From NCBI GenBank assembly GCA_016735415.1, contig JAERRP010000698.1:1-8168 (forward strand): 8,168 nt of DNA, written 5' to 3'. Each line of letters begins with the position of its first letter. Position 1 is the stretch's first letter. Shown here in pieces: positions 1 to 6,712 of this stretch. The DNA comes from Desulfobacterales bacterium. GTDB lineage: Bacteria > Desulfobacterota > Desulfobacteria > Desulfobacterales > UBA5852. Under the pieces are notes generated by a model. That model searched no databases, had not been told where the DNA came from, and saw nothing but the letters and a program-made list of their open reading frames with translations. A program made the position numbers and the translations under genes.

Positions 1-21
1 ATGTACATATAGAAACTTTCA

Positions 22-134
22 TCTGATACACATACACATACATAATCTACATACACATACATATACACATATATACAATTAGGCTTATACATACATATGA
101 GCTCATACATATACACATACACATACATAAACTA
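22..134. repeat. CATACA/CATATA-type simple-sequence tract
   Basis: This stretch is made largely of short variants of acatac, catata and cacata, repeated irregularly and interrupted by a few other bases. It is a degenerate microsatellite-like tract in very AT-rich DNA. Such tracts are uncommon in bacterial genomes with the GC content seen later in this window and common in eukaryotic DNA. No CRISPR-like regular spacing is present and no gene can be read through it. Confidence 0.7.
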
Positions 135-507
135 CATAAACATCTATTTTGAAAATTTTGAAATTTTAGTCTAAGTTGTCTCTTAAAATGAAATATTTAA
201 CTGATTGATATTTATAGATTGTCATGTATAAATTTATATTTAAAGAATTTGGTGTCAGTATTTAACCTCTTACAAATATGGAATTCTATATCCAGTGCTT
301 GTTTGAGCTGCTTCAAAACATTTTGGAAGTTCATATTTACTAGTTGACTGTAGATTTCTCTTCACTGCACGAGGCTTTGGTAAGAGATAGTGAAGACTGG
401 GTGAGTCATTGTCTACAATTTCTCGGAAAAAAATACTATTCAGAATGTCTGAACGGTATTTGATTGTTGGCAAGTTAAACTGCGATGGCTTCTTTGTATT
501 GCAGGTG
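135..507. other. AT-rich stretch without a convincing bacterial gene
   Basis: The DNA between the simple repeats and the truncated gene that ends near 508 is AT-rich. It has no good ribosome-binding-site plus start-codon combination and no RNA gene that I recognise. The only notable reading frame is on the minus strand (see 270-473). Together with positions 1-134 it behaves as one compositional block that ends abruptly near 505-515. Confidence 0.6.
270..473 (-). pseudogene. possible C-terminal remnant of a non-LTR retrotransposon-type reverse transcriptase
   Basis: The minus-strand frame stays open from about 512 down to 270 and lacks a credible bacterial start; only a TTG at 471-473 is available. 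Its peptide contains SPSLHYLLPKPRAV followed by LQSTSKYELPKC. From memory, this resembles the extreme C-terminus of eukaryotic LINE-type reverse transcriptases, with the pattern L-H-x-L-L-P-x-x-R, then LRS-x-x-Y-x-x-P and a final T-x-R-F-x-x-S-F-I-x-Y; here the end reads GYRIPYL. Downstream on the same strand come AT-rich DNA and simple repeats, the usual order at a LINE 3' end. No catalytic domain is present and the match is pattern-based only. It could equally be chance coding in AT-rich DNA. Confidence 0.3.
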
Positions 508-733
508 AGGAGCTATACCGGTTCATGTGCAGGGATACGATCTCCATGCTGATGTCGCCTTTTTGGAGCTCCTCGGCCTCCAGGAGAACAAGTCCGCGGT
601 TGCGCTCCGGTTGGTGGCCTTCAAAGGAATAGTTCACTTCGTTTACCCCCCACTTCTCGGCCTGCCGACCGAATTCGGCCTCGGTGCCCCGATGGCCCCC
701 GCTGTACAGGGTAAACTGATTTGCGTCTGTCAT
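508..733 (-). pseudogene. truncated conserved hypothetical gene (possible Rossmann/SLOG-type nucleotide-binding protein), 5' part only
   Basis: The minus-strand start codon at 731-733 is preceded by a good AGGAAGG ribosome-binding site. The first ~75 residues look like a genuine conserved protein: MTDANQFTLYSGGHRGTEAE, then FGRQAEKWGVNEVNYSFEGH, then ERNRG, EELQKGD and VSLHMNR. The early YSGG-x-RGTEAEFG pattern resembles the glycine-rich start of SLOG/LOG-like Rossmann folds, and I recall similar unnamed deltaproteobacterial proteins that are clearly longer. After about residue 75 (position ~508) the frame runs into AT-rich DNA and reads low-complexity residues to a TGA at 440. The gene is therefore cut by the compositional junction there. 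Function is unknown, and the truncated product is unlikely to work. Confidence 0.6.
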
Positions 734-873
734 CTGTCCTTCCTTTCAGAGTAAATAAATCGTCCCGTTTGTGTTCGCTAAGCATTGTCCGACGGTAAAA
801 CCCGTTTTGGTTTTCCGGCCGAGATTCGATGATCTTCCGGTTGGGTCCGCCCATGTGCGGGTATTCGAAGCAG

Positions 874-887
874 ATAATTATAATTAT
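874..887. promoter_or_regulatory. perfect 14-bp AT-only palindrome, possible bidirectional -10 or operator
   Basis: ATAATTATAATTAT reads identically on both strands and contains TATAAT (879-884) in either direction. It sits in the region between two divergently oriented genes, so it could supply -10 elements both ways or be an operator half-site pair. No good -35 hexamer lies 16-18 bases away on the plus strand, so promoter activity is uncertain. Confidence 0.25.
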
Positions 888-1043
888 GAATCAGGAATAG
901 ACAATGGGGAGTCAAGCTGACGGGCCAACTTTATTTGTTGCGCGGACGGCGTGGGACGCGTTAAACCCACCACATCGGCCCGAGGGCTAACCCGTCGGGC
1001 ACCGCCGCCGGACAAACTCCGGGACACGATACACCGCTGAATT

Positions 1044-1050
1044 GAGGAGA
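1044..1050 (+). promoter_or_regulatory. ribosome-binding site deciding the CNNM start
   Basis: GAGGAGA lies 11 bases before the ATG at 1062 but only 2 bases before the in-frame TTG at 1053. The spacing favours ATG 1062, which also gives a hydrophobic N-terminus (MELLLLFFFV) typical of this membrane family. Confidence 0.6.
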
Positions 1051-1061
1051 GATTGCACACC

Positions 1062-2153
1062 ATGGAACTGTTGCTCCTGTTTTTCTTCGTATCCATCGTT
1101 TTTTCGTTTCTGTGTTCCATATGGGAGGCGGTGCTGCTGAGCATCCCGCCATCTTACGTGGCCGCCGGCGCCAGGGTGGGCACCCGCACGGGTCAGATTC
1201 TGAGCCATTTCAAGGAGGATATCGACCGGCCCCTGGCCGCCATCCTGACCCTCAACACCATCGCCCATACGGTGGGGGCCATCGGTGTCGGTGCCCAGGC
1301 GAGTAAATTGTTGAGCGATACTACGATCCTGGGTCTCAACGTGGCGGCATTTGTCGTGCCGGCGGTGATGACACTCGCCATCCTGATCCTGTCGGAAATC
1401 ATTCCCAAAACCCTGGGGGCCGGCTATTGGCGGGAGTTGTCCCGGTTTACCGCCTCTTCCCTGCAACTGCTTATCTACCTGCTTTATCCCCTGGTGATGA
1501 TGAGCCGGCTGATCACGCGCATGCTGAAAAAGGACGGGCAGGGCAGTGTTTTGAGCCGCTCGGAGTTCTCCGCCATGGCGGAAGTTATTGCGGAGCAGGG
1601 GGTTTTACAGAAACATGAATATCGCATCCTGAAAAATTTACTGCGATTCGAAGCCGTCCGGGCGCGCGATGTCATGACGCCGCGGACGGTGGTCGTGGCC
1701 ACGGATGAAAACCAGACCATCGCCGAATTTCACGAAGCCAATCCCTCGTTGCGTCTCAGCCGCATTCCGGTATTCGAGACCTCGATCGATCACGTCACGG
1801 GTTTTGTGATCCGCAACGATATTCTCTCCCATCTGGTCGGGGGCCAGGGCCATGTTACCCTGCAGGCCATTCGTCGTCCGATTCTGGTGGTCAGGGAAGA
1901 CGATGTGCTGCCGGAAGTGTTCAACACCTTGCTGGAAAAGCGGGCGCACATCGCGATCGTGGTGGGCGAATATGGCGGCACCTCGGGTGTGCTGACCATG
2001 GAGGATGTGGTGGAAACACTGCTCGGTCTGGAGATTGTGGACGAGTTCGACCGGACCGCGGACATGCAGCAGGTGGCCAGGAAGAACTGGGAGCAGCGGG
2101 CCCGTAAACTCGGGCTGATCGAAGAAGACCCGCCCACGGAAAGCCGGGCGTAA
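1062..2153 (+). CDS. CNNM/DUF21 transmembrane protein with CBS-domain pair (HlyC/CorC-like family)
   Basis: This 363-residue inner-membrane protein belongs to the CNNM family, members of which are linked to magnesium or cobalt transport and homeostasis. Residues 1-155 form the DUF21 domain: an N-terminal hydrophobic segment (1-27), further membrane segments near 55-80, 97-115 and 128-150, and the family motif SEIIPKTLGA at 111-120. A cytosolic CBS pair follows, starting at RARDVMTPRTVVV (200-212) and including RIPVFE (234-239) and the second-domain signature GEYGGTSGVLTMEDVVETLLG (starting at 302). The protein ends at about residue 363 after an EIVDEFD/WEQRAR tail. The C-terminal CorC_HlyC domain of longer relatives is absent, as in the common ~350-residue subfamily, so it is probably complete. 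It is flanked by intergenic gaps and seems monocistronic. The transported ion cannot be told from sequence. Confidence 0.9.
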   Translation: MELLLLFFFVSIVFSFLCSIWEAVLLSIPPSYVAAGARVGTRTGQILSHFKEDIDRPLAAILTLNTIAHTVGAIGVGAQASKLLSDTTILGLNVAAFVVPAVMTLAILILSEIIPKTLGAGYWRELSRFTASSLQLLIYLLYPLVMMSRLITRMLKKDGQGSVLSRSEFSAMAEVIAEQGVLQKHEYRILKNLLRFEAVRARDVMTPRTVVVATDENQTIAEFHEANPSLRLSRIPVFETSIDHVTGFVIRNDILSHLVGGQGHVTLQAIRRPILVVREDDVLPEVFNTLLEKRAHIAIVVGEYGGTSGVLTMEDVVETLLGLEIVDEFDRTADMQQVARKNWEQRARKLGLIEEDPPTESRA

Positions 2154-2229
2154 TGGAATGATGATCTGTCATTCTGCAACGATGATATCTGCACGGCCGT
2201 GCCGTCCAATCTTCGCATCGATTATATTA

Positions 2230-2258
2230 TTGACAGATGATTCACAATCTCTCAAAAT
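2230..2258 (+). promoter_or_regulatory. candidate sigma-70-type promoter upstream of the SGNH hydrolase gene
   Basis: A perfect TTGACA at 2230-2235 is followed after 17 bases by CAAAAT at 2253-2258 (4 of 6 matches to TATAAT). This would give a leader of about 150 bases. An alternative is the isolated TATAAT at 2377-2382, which would give a ~24-base leader but lacks a good -35. Either is plausible. The region 2154-2412 otherwise shows no gene and no clear terminator for the preceding gene. Confidence 0.35.
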
Positions 2259-2412
2259 ACGCAAACTGTTGAAAAAACAAAATAACACCTAAGCTGTCTT
2301 TAAATTTAGCAAAGGTGAACGGAAATGATGTCCATATCCTGGGGAAAATAATCGAAACGCGTGACAGGTACCTACCTATAATTGTTCCATCTTTCCGGGG
2401 GTTTATTTTTCT

Positions 2413-4497
2413 ATGCCGTTTCCATTTACATTCCGATATCAAAGGGGGGCCGTGAAAGGACTGTGGGGTACCCTGATTGCTACCGGTGTCCTATTGTTTG
2501 GCATAGTTGCTCTATCAACTGCAGCAACAAGGAAGGATGTCATCGGCACCTATGAACTAACATGTAAAGAAACGTTTCATGCAAAGGGATATGGTAAGGA
2601 TCATTGGATAGATACAGTTCAACTGGTCCTAAGAGCCGATGATACTTTTACTCTTGGTGACACCGAAGGAACATTTTTACTCAACCCAAAAGGAAAAAAA
2701 ATTCTGCTGCAGATTGAAGAATCTAGCTTGGATACATTTAAAGACGGCTGTACTGAGATTATATCTGATCTTGCATTTGAAAAAGGCACCATCCTTGAAC
2801 CTCGGGAGATTACGTGCGTAATCCAAACGCTCAAAATATCCAAAATAAAAATAGATAAAAAAACCGGTAAAGCAAAAGGAAAGTTAAAAGTCGCAATTAA
2901 AGGAATTGCCAGTGTTGAAGTTGATGGCGAGCTGAAGCAAAATAAATTCTCTTATAAAAATATATGTAAGATCAACAACGAAGGGGCTACGGTACCGCCG
3001 CCCATATACAGCGACGATTTCAGCACCGACACGACCGCCGAGTACACGGTTGTGGACACCAAGACCAGCGGCGGCTTTGGATCATTTTTATATGATGGAA
3101 GTGGCCAGCGGGTGCGGGTGGATACCGACGATGATGTGGGGATTCAGTTTTCGCATACGCTGCCGCCGCTCGATAACGGCGTGTTTCAGATCGATTTCCG
3201 ACCACTGGTTAAATATCCCAACGGCGGTAACATCGAACTCGTGCTGAGGGCCGCGGATGGCAATTATTACAAGGTGCACAATACCGATGGGTACGGCGCG
3301 AAGGGGATCAGCAAATATGTAGGCGGCGTGAAGGTGGACAGCGCCGATTTCAGCAGCGAGTTTTCCCAGGGTGTCGATTACACGATCACGATTCGCTTTA
3401 GCCCGACCGCGACCACGGTGGAGGCCTTTGGCCAGGTTCTGGTGATGAACACCGACACGACCGCAGTGACGGTGAGCAGTTTCGAGATCCTGCTCGACCA
3501 GCAGGATGCCTATTTTGACAATATGCTTTTTTCCGATCAGCCGTTTGTTTTAATCACGAATCCCCAGAGCAACCATCTCCAAAGCGGCTTGGATTTACTG
3601 GTTCAAGCCGTAGCCGTAAATTTGCAGCTCGATTGGAAAGTTAAATTCATCTTGGAGGATAACGCAACGAATGCGATACAAGAGTTTATTGATGTTGCGG
3701 AGCCCTTTGAGCACACTTTTAGTACCCCATCTAATGGCGAATATACCTTAGAGGCAATTATTATAGACGGCGCTCTAGAACCGGTTCCTGGCGATTTTAC
3801 TTCTGATACTAGATTTTCTATTGGGATTGGCGATTATTATGTGGCTTTTGGAGACAGTATTACCTTCGGCGTCGGCGATGATTTAACCGCAGATGGATTT
3901 GGGTACCCGCCCATTCTGGAAGATTTATTAGGATTTCCGAACGCCGTTGTCAATGCTGGTATCGGGGGAGAAGAGTCTATAGACGGTTTAGCGCGCATCC
4001 AGAGTGTAATCGATTCCTACCCTGAGGCAAGCCACTTTCTTATTCTATTCGGGACCAATGATTCACATGGTACCATGCCCGTACCCAGTGGACTGAAATT
4101 TTATGGATTAGATCCAGGCGACCCTGGTTATGGCGAATTATTAAATCCAGGCGATCCTGGTTATGGCGGCTCTTTCCTTGATAGCATGCAACAAATAATA
4201 GATGCCGTTATAGCCAGTGGCAAAACACCCATTTTGACCAAAGTGCCTATAACCTTAGGGTCTTGCAGCACATGTGCGCCGTTTTCAGATCCAGACACGG
4301 CTTCCCGCAACATTCTTATTCAGGATTACAATACCGTTATTGATGCACTAGTAGCTGCCAATGGGATTGGCACCACTCCGCCCGATTATTATGACTATTT
4401 CAGAGCGAATCAAGACCGATTCTCTGACAACTTACACCCTGATGGCATAGGATATCAATCTATGGCCAATCTTTGGCTTGATGCATTGACACCCTAA
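2413..4497 (+). CDS. secreted multidomain SGNH/GDSL-family hydrolase
   Basis: This 694-residue exported protein has four parts. Residues ~14-38 form a signal peptide (hydrophobic core LIATGVLLFGIVALS, then A-A-T). Residues ~40-190 are an unrecognised, probably beta-rich domain with four cysteines (51, 113, 135, 185), suited to disulfides outside the cytoplasm. After a PPP linker, residues ~200-378 look like a concanavalin/LamG-type beta-sandwich (opens YSDDFS, ends YFDNMLFSD). Residues ~382-475 are Ig-like. The catalytic SGNH domain spans ~476-694: block I FGDSITFG with nucleophile Ser482, block II NAGIGG with oxyanion Gly519, block III GTND with Asn549, block V DNLH with Asp672 and His675. 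All four signature residues are present, so it should be an active esterase or deacetylase. The middle domain suggests binding to a carbohydrate or surface, but the substrate is unknown. The start may be ATG 2413 or GTG 2452; the latter follows AAAGGGGGG closely and gives a more classical signal peptide. Confidence 0.85.
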   Translation: MPFPFTFRYQRGAVKGLWGTLIATGVLLFGIVALSTAATRKDVIGTYELTCKETFHAKGYGKDHWIDTVQLVLRADDTFTLGDTEGTFLLNPKGKKILLQIEESSLDTFKDGCTEIISDLAFEKGTILEPREITCVIQTLKISKIKIDKKTGKAKGKLKVAIKGIASVEVDGELKQNKFSYKNICKINNEGATVPPPIYSDDFSTDTTAEYTVVDTKTSGGFGSFLYDGSGQRVRVDTDDDVGIQFSHTLPPLDNGVFQIDFRPLVKYPNGGNIELVLRAADGNYYKVHNTDGYGAKGISKYVGGVKVDSADFSSEFSQGVDYTITIRFSPTATTVEAFGQVLVMNTDTTAVTVSSFEILLDQQDAYFDNMLFSDQPFVLITNPQSNHLQSGLDLLVQAVAVNLQLDWKVKFILEDNATNAIQEFIDVAEPFEHTFSTPSNGEYTLEAIIIDGALEPVPGDFTSDTRFSIGIGDYYVAFGDSITFGVGDDLTADGFGYPPILEDLLGFPNAVVNAGIGGEESIDGLARIQSVIDSYPEASHFLILFGTNDSHGTMPVPSGLKFYGLDPGDPGYGELLNPGDPGYGGSFLDSMQQIIDAVIASGKTPILTKVPITLGSCSTCAPFSDPDTASRNILIQDYNTVIDALVAANGIGTTPPDYYDYFRANQDRFSDNLHPDGIGYQSMANLWLDALTP
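4112..4168 (+). repeat. 33-base tandem duplication inside the SGNH domain
   Basis: The 24-base block at 4112-4135 recurs at 4145-4168 with a single mismatch. The period is 33 bases, so the frame is kept. It produces two copies of an 11-residue unit, LDPGDPGYGEL and LNPGDPGYGGS (residues ~566-587), in the loop region between catalytic blocks III and V. It looks like a recent in-frame duplication. Confidence 0.85.
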
Positions 4498-4518
4498 GAA
4501 GCAATCAGGTAGGTGATT

Positions 4519-4590
4519 ATGAAATTTCGACTGGTATTATTAGCATATGAAGCGTCCACACATCGTTCGGCGAAAAACTATTCGGTTTGA
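4519..4590 (+). CDS. tiny 23-residue frame with a ribosome-binding site, possibly a gene remnant
   Basis: ATG at 4519 follows AGGTAGGTG at a workable distance, shortly after the stop of the SGNH hydrolase gene. It encodes MKFRLVLLAYEASTHRSAKN plus YSV, then TGA. The first nine residues resemble the basic-hydrophobic beginning of an exported protein. It may be the leftover 5' end of a gene once downstream of the hydrolase and later destroyed, or chance. Confidence 0.2.
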   Translation: MKFRLVLLAYEASTHRSAKNYSV

Positions 4591-4839
4591 AGTATGGCAC
4601 AAGTTATCTTAAAGAAGCGGTTTTTTCCTACCTGCCACAATCTATTATTTCGATAAGGTATTGAGAGTTTCATTTTCGATGGGCAAGAATTAAATGGAAT
4701 ATTATTAATTGATCGCCGAATGGCAGCACCTATATAGATTTCAGATATCTCCAACATATCCCACATAATCAGAAACTTGCGATACTTGCTATTATCTTGA
4801 AGCCAAAATATTACAATTGAGGTTGTGTTTTTGATATCC

Positions 4840-4971
4840 AAAAGCAGCCGGTCGCTTGTTGTCGGCATCAGCAAAGGTGGAGCGGGGCACCAGTTTGGCG
4901 CATAGGTGGTAAAGGCTTCTGGCCCTGGAATTCATGGATCGGATACCGTCTCTTAGACTCACCCGGCCTGT
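4840..4971 (-). mobile_element. fragment of an IS4-type transposase gene
   Basis: The minus strand encodes TGRVSLRDGIRSM, then NSRARSLYHL, then KLVPRSTFADADNKRPAAF. I recognise this as the N-terminal region of IS4-family transposases with a DUF4372-type N-terminus, whose usual form is SLRD, then LYHLG, then RSTLADAN-x-KRP. Only about 44 residues are preserved. The sequence on both sides does not continue the family, and neither the DDE catalytic core nor terminal inverted repeats could be found. It is a dead remnant directly upstream of the Ada/AlkA fusion gene, oriented away from it. Confidence 0.7.
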
Positions 4972-5046
4972 CTTTTTTACTTCCCTAACCGGACAGTACG
5001 GAGTCAAACAAATAATAAAAATGCAAAAGGCTTTTCCCATTTTACT

Positions 5047-6525
5047 ATGAGCGCCCAAACGACAGGAAACAATTCCTTCTCCTTTCGTGTTTGCCGCAGG
5101 TCACGGGTTGCCCGGGATGTGCGCTATGACGGGATTTTTTATTCGGGTTCCTCAACCACAAAAATCTATTGCCGTCCAGGCTGCCCGGGAAAACCTCCCC
5201 GGGCGTCAAACAATATTTTTTTTTCAAGCAGAACCCAGGCTGAAAAGGCTGGATTCAGACCGTGTCTTCGCTGTCGCCCGGAGCTGGCTCCGCACCACCC
5301 CATTCAAAAAGCCGCTGGATGGCAGGTTCGTAATGCACTTGGACATATCCACCAGGGACTATTCCCTGACAAGGCGTTTGAGGCCCAGGACGCACCAGCC
5401 AAAGCACCACCGGATCAGATGCCCATTGATTTTCACGCCGCTGTAGGGTTCACGCTGCCAGGGTATTGGCAAACATTTCAATTGGGCTTTGCTAAAATGC
5501 TGCTTACCGACACAGCTTTGCCTTTAGAAGACATCTCCAGCATCTCCAGGTTTGACAACTCCCAGAACATGTTGGATGCATTGTCCAATCTTTACCGGCG
5601 TGACCCGCTCGCGTTCAGAAAGCCCTTGCCCGTTCAAATTCAGCCCGGCGTGGAATCGTGTGCGCTGATGCTGTCCTACCGGCCACCGTTTGACTGGTCG
5701 GCTTTGCTTAACTATTTCCGCACGCGCGCCGTTGCCGGTGTGGAAAAGGTGGCAGATGAGGTTTACCAGAGAAGCTTTTGCCTGAATGGACACCGGGGCT
5801 GGTTGTCCCTTCAAAATGTGTCGAATGTCAATGCCGTGCGGCTGGAAGTGCACGCATATAGTCTATCGTGCCTGATGCAGGTGGTGTGGCGGGTCAGGCG
5901 AATGCTCGATCTGGATGCCGATCCCCTGGCACTGGAAGCTTTTTTTGGTGAGGACCCTTTGTTAGGCCCTGCCTGGCTGCGCCACCCCGGTCTACGGGTT
6001 CCTGTGGGTTGGGAGGCCTTTGAATTTGCAGTGCGCGCCATTGTCGGCCAACGGGTGTCAGTTGGCTTTGCCACAAAACTGGCGGGCAACATTGTGGATG
6101 CGTTCGCAGAAAATCTTTCGCTGCCGGCACCAAAAGGCATTGAAAAGGTGTTTCCCAGCCCAGCCGGCCTGCAAGGGGCCGATCTACGCCCCTGCGGTCT
6201 GACCCGCAACAAGGCAGCGGCCATAGTGGGCCTTGCCCAGGCGGTGGTCAATGGCACCATTGATCTGGAGAATGTCAGCGATCGTGACACCTTCATCCAG
6301 CAGTGCACCGCCCTGCGCGGTATCGGTGAGTGGACCGTCCAAACCATTGCCATGCGAGGCCTGGGTGATAAGGATGCGTTCCCTGCGGGTGATTTAGGGA
6401 TTGTAAAGGCCCTGTCCACGGATGGTCAACCACCGAAACCAGCACATATTCGTAAAATAGCCGAGCGTTGGCGTCCATTACGATCGTATGCGGCCATGCT
6501 TTTGTGGGTGATGCGCCGCAGTTAG
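5047..6525 (+). CDS. alkA: Ada-type Zn/methyl-acceptor, AraC and AlkA glycosylase fusion protein
   Basis: This 492-residue cytoplasmic protein excises alkylated bases (3-methyladenine-type DNA glycosylase) and may sense methyl damage. Residues ~18-82 are the Ada Zn domain with Cys42, Cys46, Cys73 and Cys76, the spacing of E. coli Ada Cys38/42/69/72, where Cys38 accepts methyl groups from phosphotriesters. Residues ~92-192 are an AraC-type region; its second half is clear (WQTFQLGFAKMLLTDTALPL to YRRDPLAFRK), but its first helix-turn-helix is unrecognisable. Residues ~197-310 form the AlkA N-terminal domain. The helix-hairpin-helix glycosylase fold follows, with LRGIGEWT (423-430) and catalytic Asp449 in FPAGDLG. 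The order Ada_Zn-AraC-AlkA is a known fusion. ATG 5047 has only a weak ribosome-binding site. Spacing and theme suggest a repair cluster with the alkyltransferase at 6713. If the AraC part still works, it would regulate this cluster. Confidence 0.93.
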   Translation: MSAQTTGNNSFSFRVCRRSRVARDVRYDGIFYSGSSTTKIYCRPGCPGKPPRASNNIFFSSRTQAEKAGFRPCLRCRPELAPHHPIQKAAGWQVRNALGHIHQGLFPDKAFEAQDAPAKAPPDQMPIDFHAAVGFTLPGYWQTFQLGFAKMLLTDTALPLEDISSISRFDNSQNMLDALSNLYRRDPLAFRKPLPVQIQPGVESCALMLSYRPPFDWSALLNYFRTRAVAGVEKVADEVYQRSFCLNGHRGWLSLQNVSNVNAVRLEVHAYSLSCLMQVVWRVRRMLDLDADPLALEAFFGEDPLLGPAWLRHPGLRVPVGWEAFEFAVRAIVGQRVSVGFATKLAGNIVDAFAENLSLPAPKGIEKVFPSPAGLQGADLRPCGLTRNKAAAIVGLAQAVVNGTIDLENVSDRDTFIQQCTALRGIGEWTVQTIAMRGLGDKDAFPAGDLGIVKALSTDGQPPKPAHIRKIAERWRPLRSYAAMLLWVMRRS

Positions 6526-6664
6526 TGTTCGTCCAGAAATGGTCTTTTTTGTCCTGATCGGCCGGTCGTAGCGGGGTTCCGGCTGCGGCGTACAACAGTA
6601 CGCCTCACCGCAACTCCGCTGCGGCCGTATCAGAACAAAAAATCCTCATTTCTGAATCGAACAC
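6525..6664. repeat. ~140-base imperfect inverted repeat (giant hairpin / MITE-like element)
   Basis: The two halves are reverse complements with scattered mismatches and small indels. Left-arm blocks GTGTTCG, CAGAAATG, TTTTTTGT, CTGAT, GGCCG, AGCGG and GTT reappear in order on the opposite strand of the right arm. The tip is GCGTAC (6588-6593), loop AACA, GTACGC (6598-6603). It begins at the last base of the alkA stop codon and ends 48 bases before the alkyltransferase start. The T6 run sits inside the arm, not after the stem, so it is not a classical intrinsic terminator. No obvious target-site duplication flanks it. A dispersed intergenic repeat or MITE, or an attenuating RNA hairpin, are the main options. 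Confidence 0.85.
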
Positions 6665-6700
6665 GATCATGACGTCTTAAATCCGTGGATGGACACTGAT

Positions 6701-6705
6701 AGGAG
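6701..6705 (+). promoter_or_regulatory. ribosome-binding site deciding the alkyltransferase start
   Basis: AGGAG lies 7 bases before ATG 6713, an ideal spacing. An earlier in-frame ATG at 6689 would place this site inside the coding sequence and lacks its own, so 6713 is the better start. Confidence 0.8.
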
Positions 6706-6712
6706 AATTCAC

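Larger units (their letters stand above)
734..1061. other. divergent intergenic region
   Basis: About 330 bases separate the minus-strand truncated gene from the plus-strand CNNM gene. Several short frames exist, but none has a credible start site or protein signature. The visible content is the ribosome-binding site of the minus-strand gene just after 733, an AT-rich palindrome at 874-887, and the ribosome-binding site of the CNNM gene at 1044-1050. Promoters for both divergent genes should lie here. Confidence 0.6.
4498..5046. other. gene-poor intergenic stretch with transposase debris
   Basis: About 550 bases separate the hydrolase from the DNA-repair cluster. It contains a tiny frame with a ribosome-binding site (4519-4590) and a recognisable transposase fragment on the minus strand (4840-4971). 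The remainder, about 4591-4839, is AT-rich; a minus-strand open frame there (98 codons, 4578-4874) has no signature I recognise and overlaps the transposase frame. No tRNA, rRNA or clear terminator was seen. Confidence 0.6.

Noticed and set aside
22..134. CRISPR array
   Set aside because: The repeats are short, irregular and have no unique spacers of constant length; it is simple-sequence DNA.
1053..1061. TTG start for the CNNM protein
   Set aside because: It lies only 2 bases after the ribosome-binding site, whereas ATG 1062 is more suitably spaced.
1062..2153. CNNM protein truncated because it lacks the CorC_HlyC domain
   Set aside because: A shorter DUF21-CBS subfamily of about 350 residues with the same EIVDEFD tail is common, so this is most likely complete.
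2191..2202. GCACGGCCGTGC palindrome after the CNNM gene
   Set aside because: It has no loop space and no following T run, so it does not qualify as a terminator; a 12-base GC palindrome alone is weak evidence for a site.
2242..2442. 66-codon minus-strand open frame upstream of the SGNH gene
   Set aside because: No ribosome-binding site or family signature was found; it spans the likely promoter region of the hydrolase.
4578..4874. 98-codon minus-strand open frame
   Set aside because: It has no recognisable motif, overlaps the transposase fragment in another frame, and lies in AT-rich DNA where open frames arise by chance.
6525..6664. Rho-independent terminator of alkA
   Set aside because: The stem is far too long, and the T run lies within the arm instead of following the hairpin.
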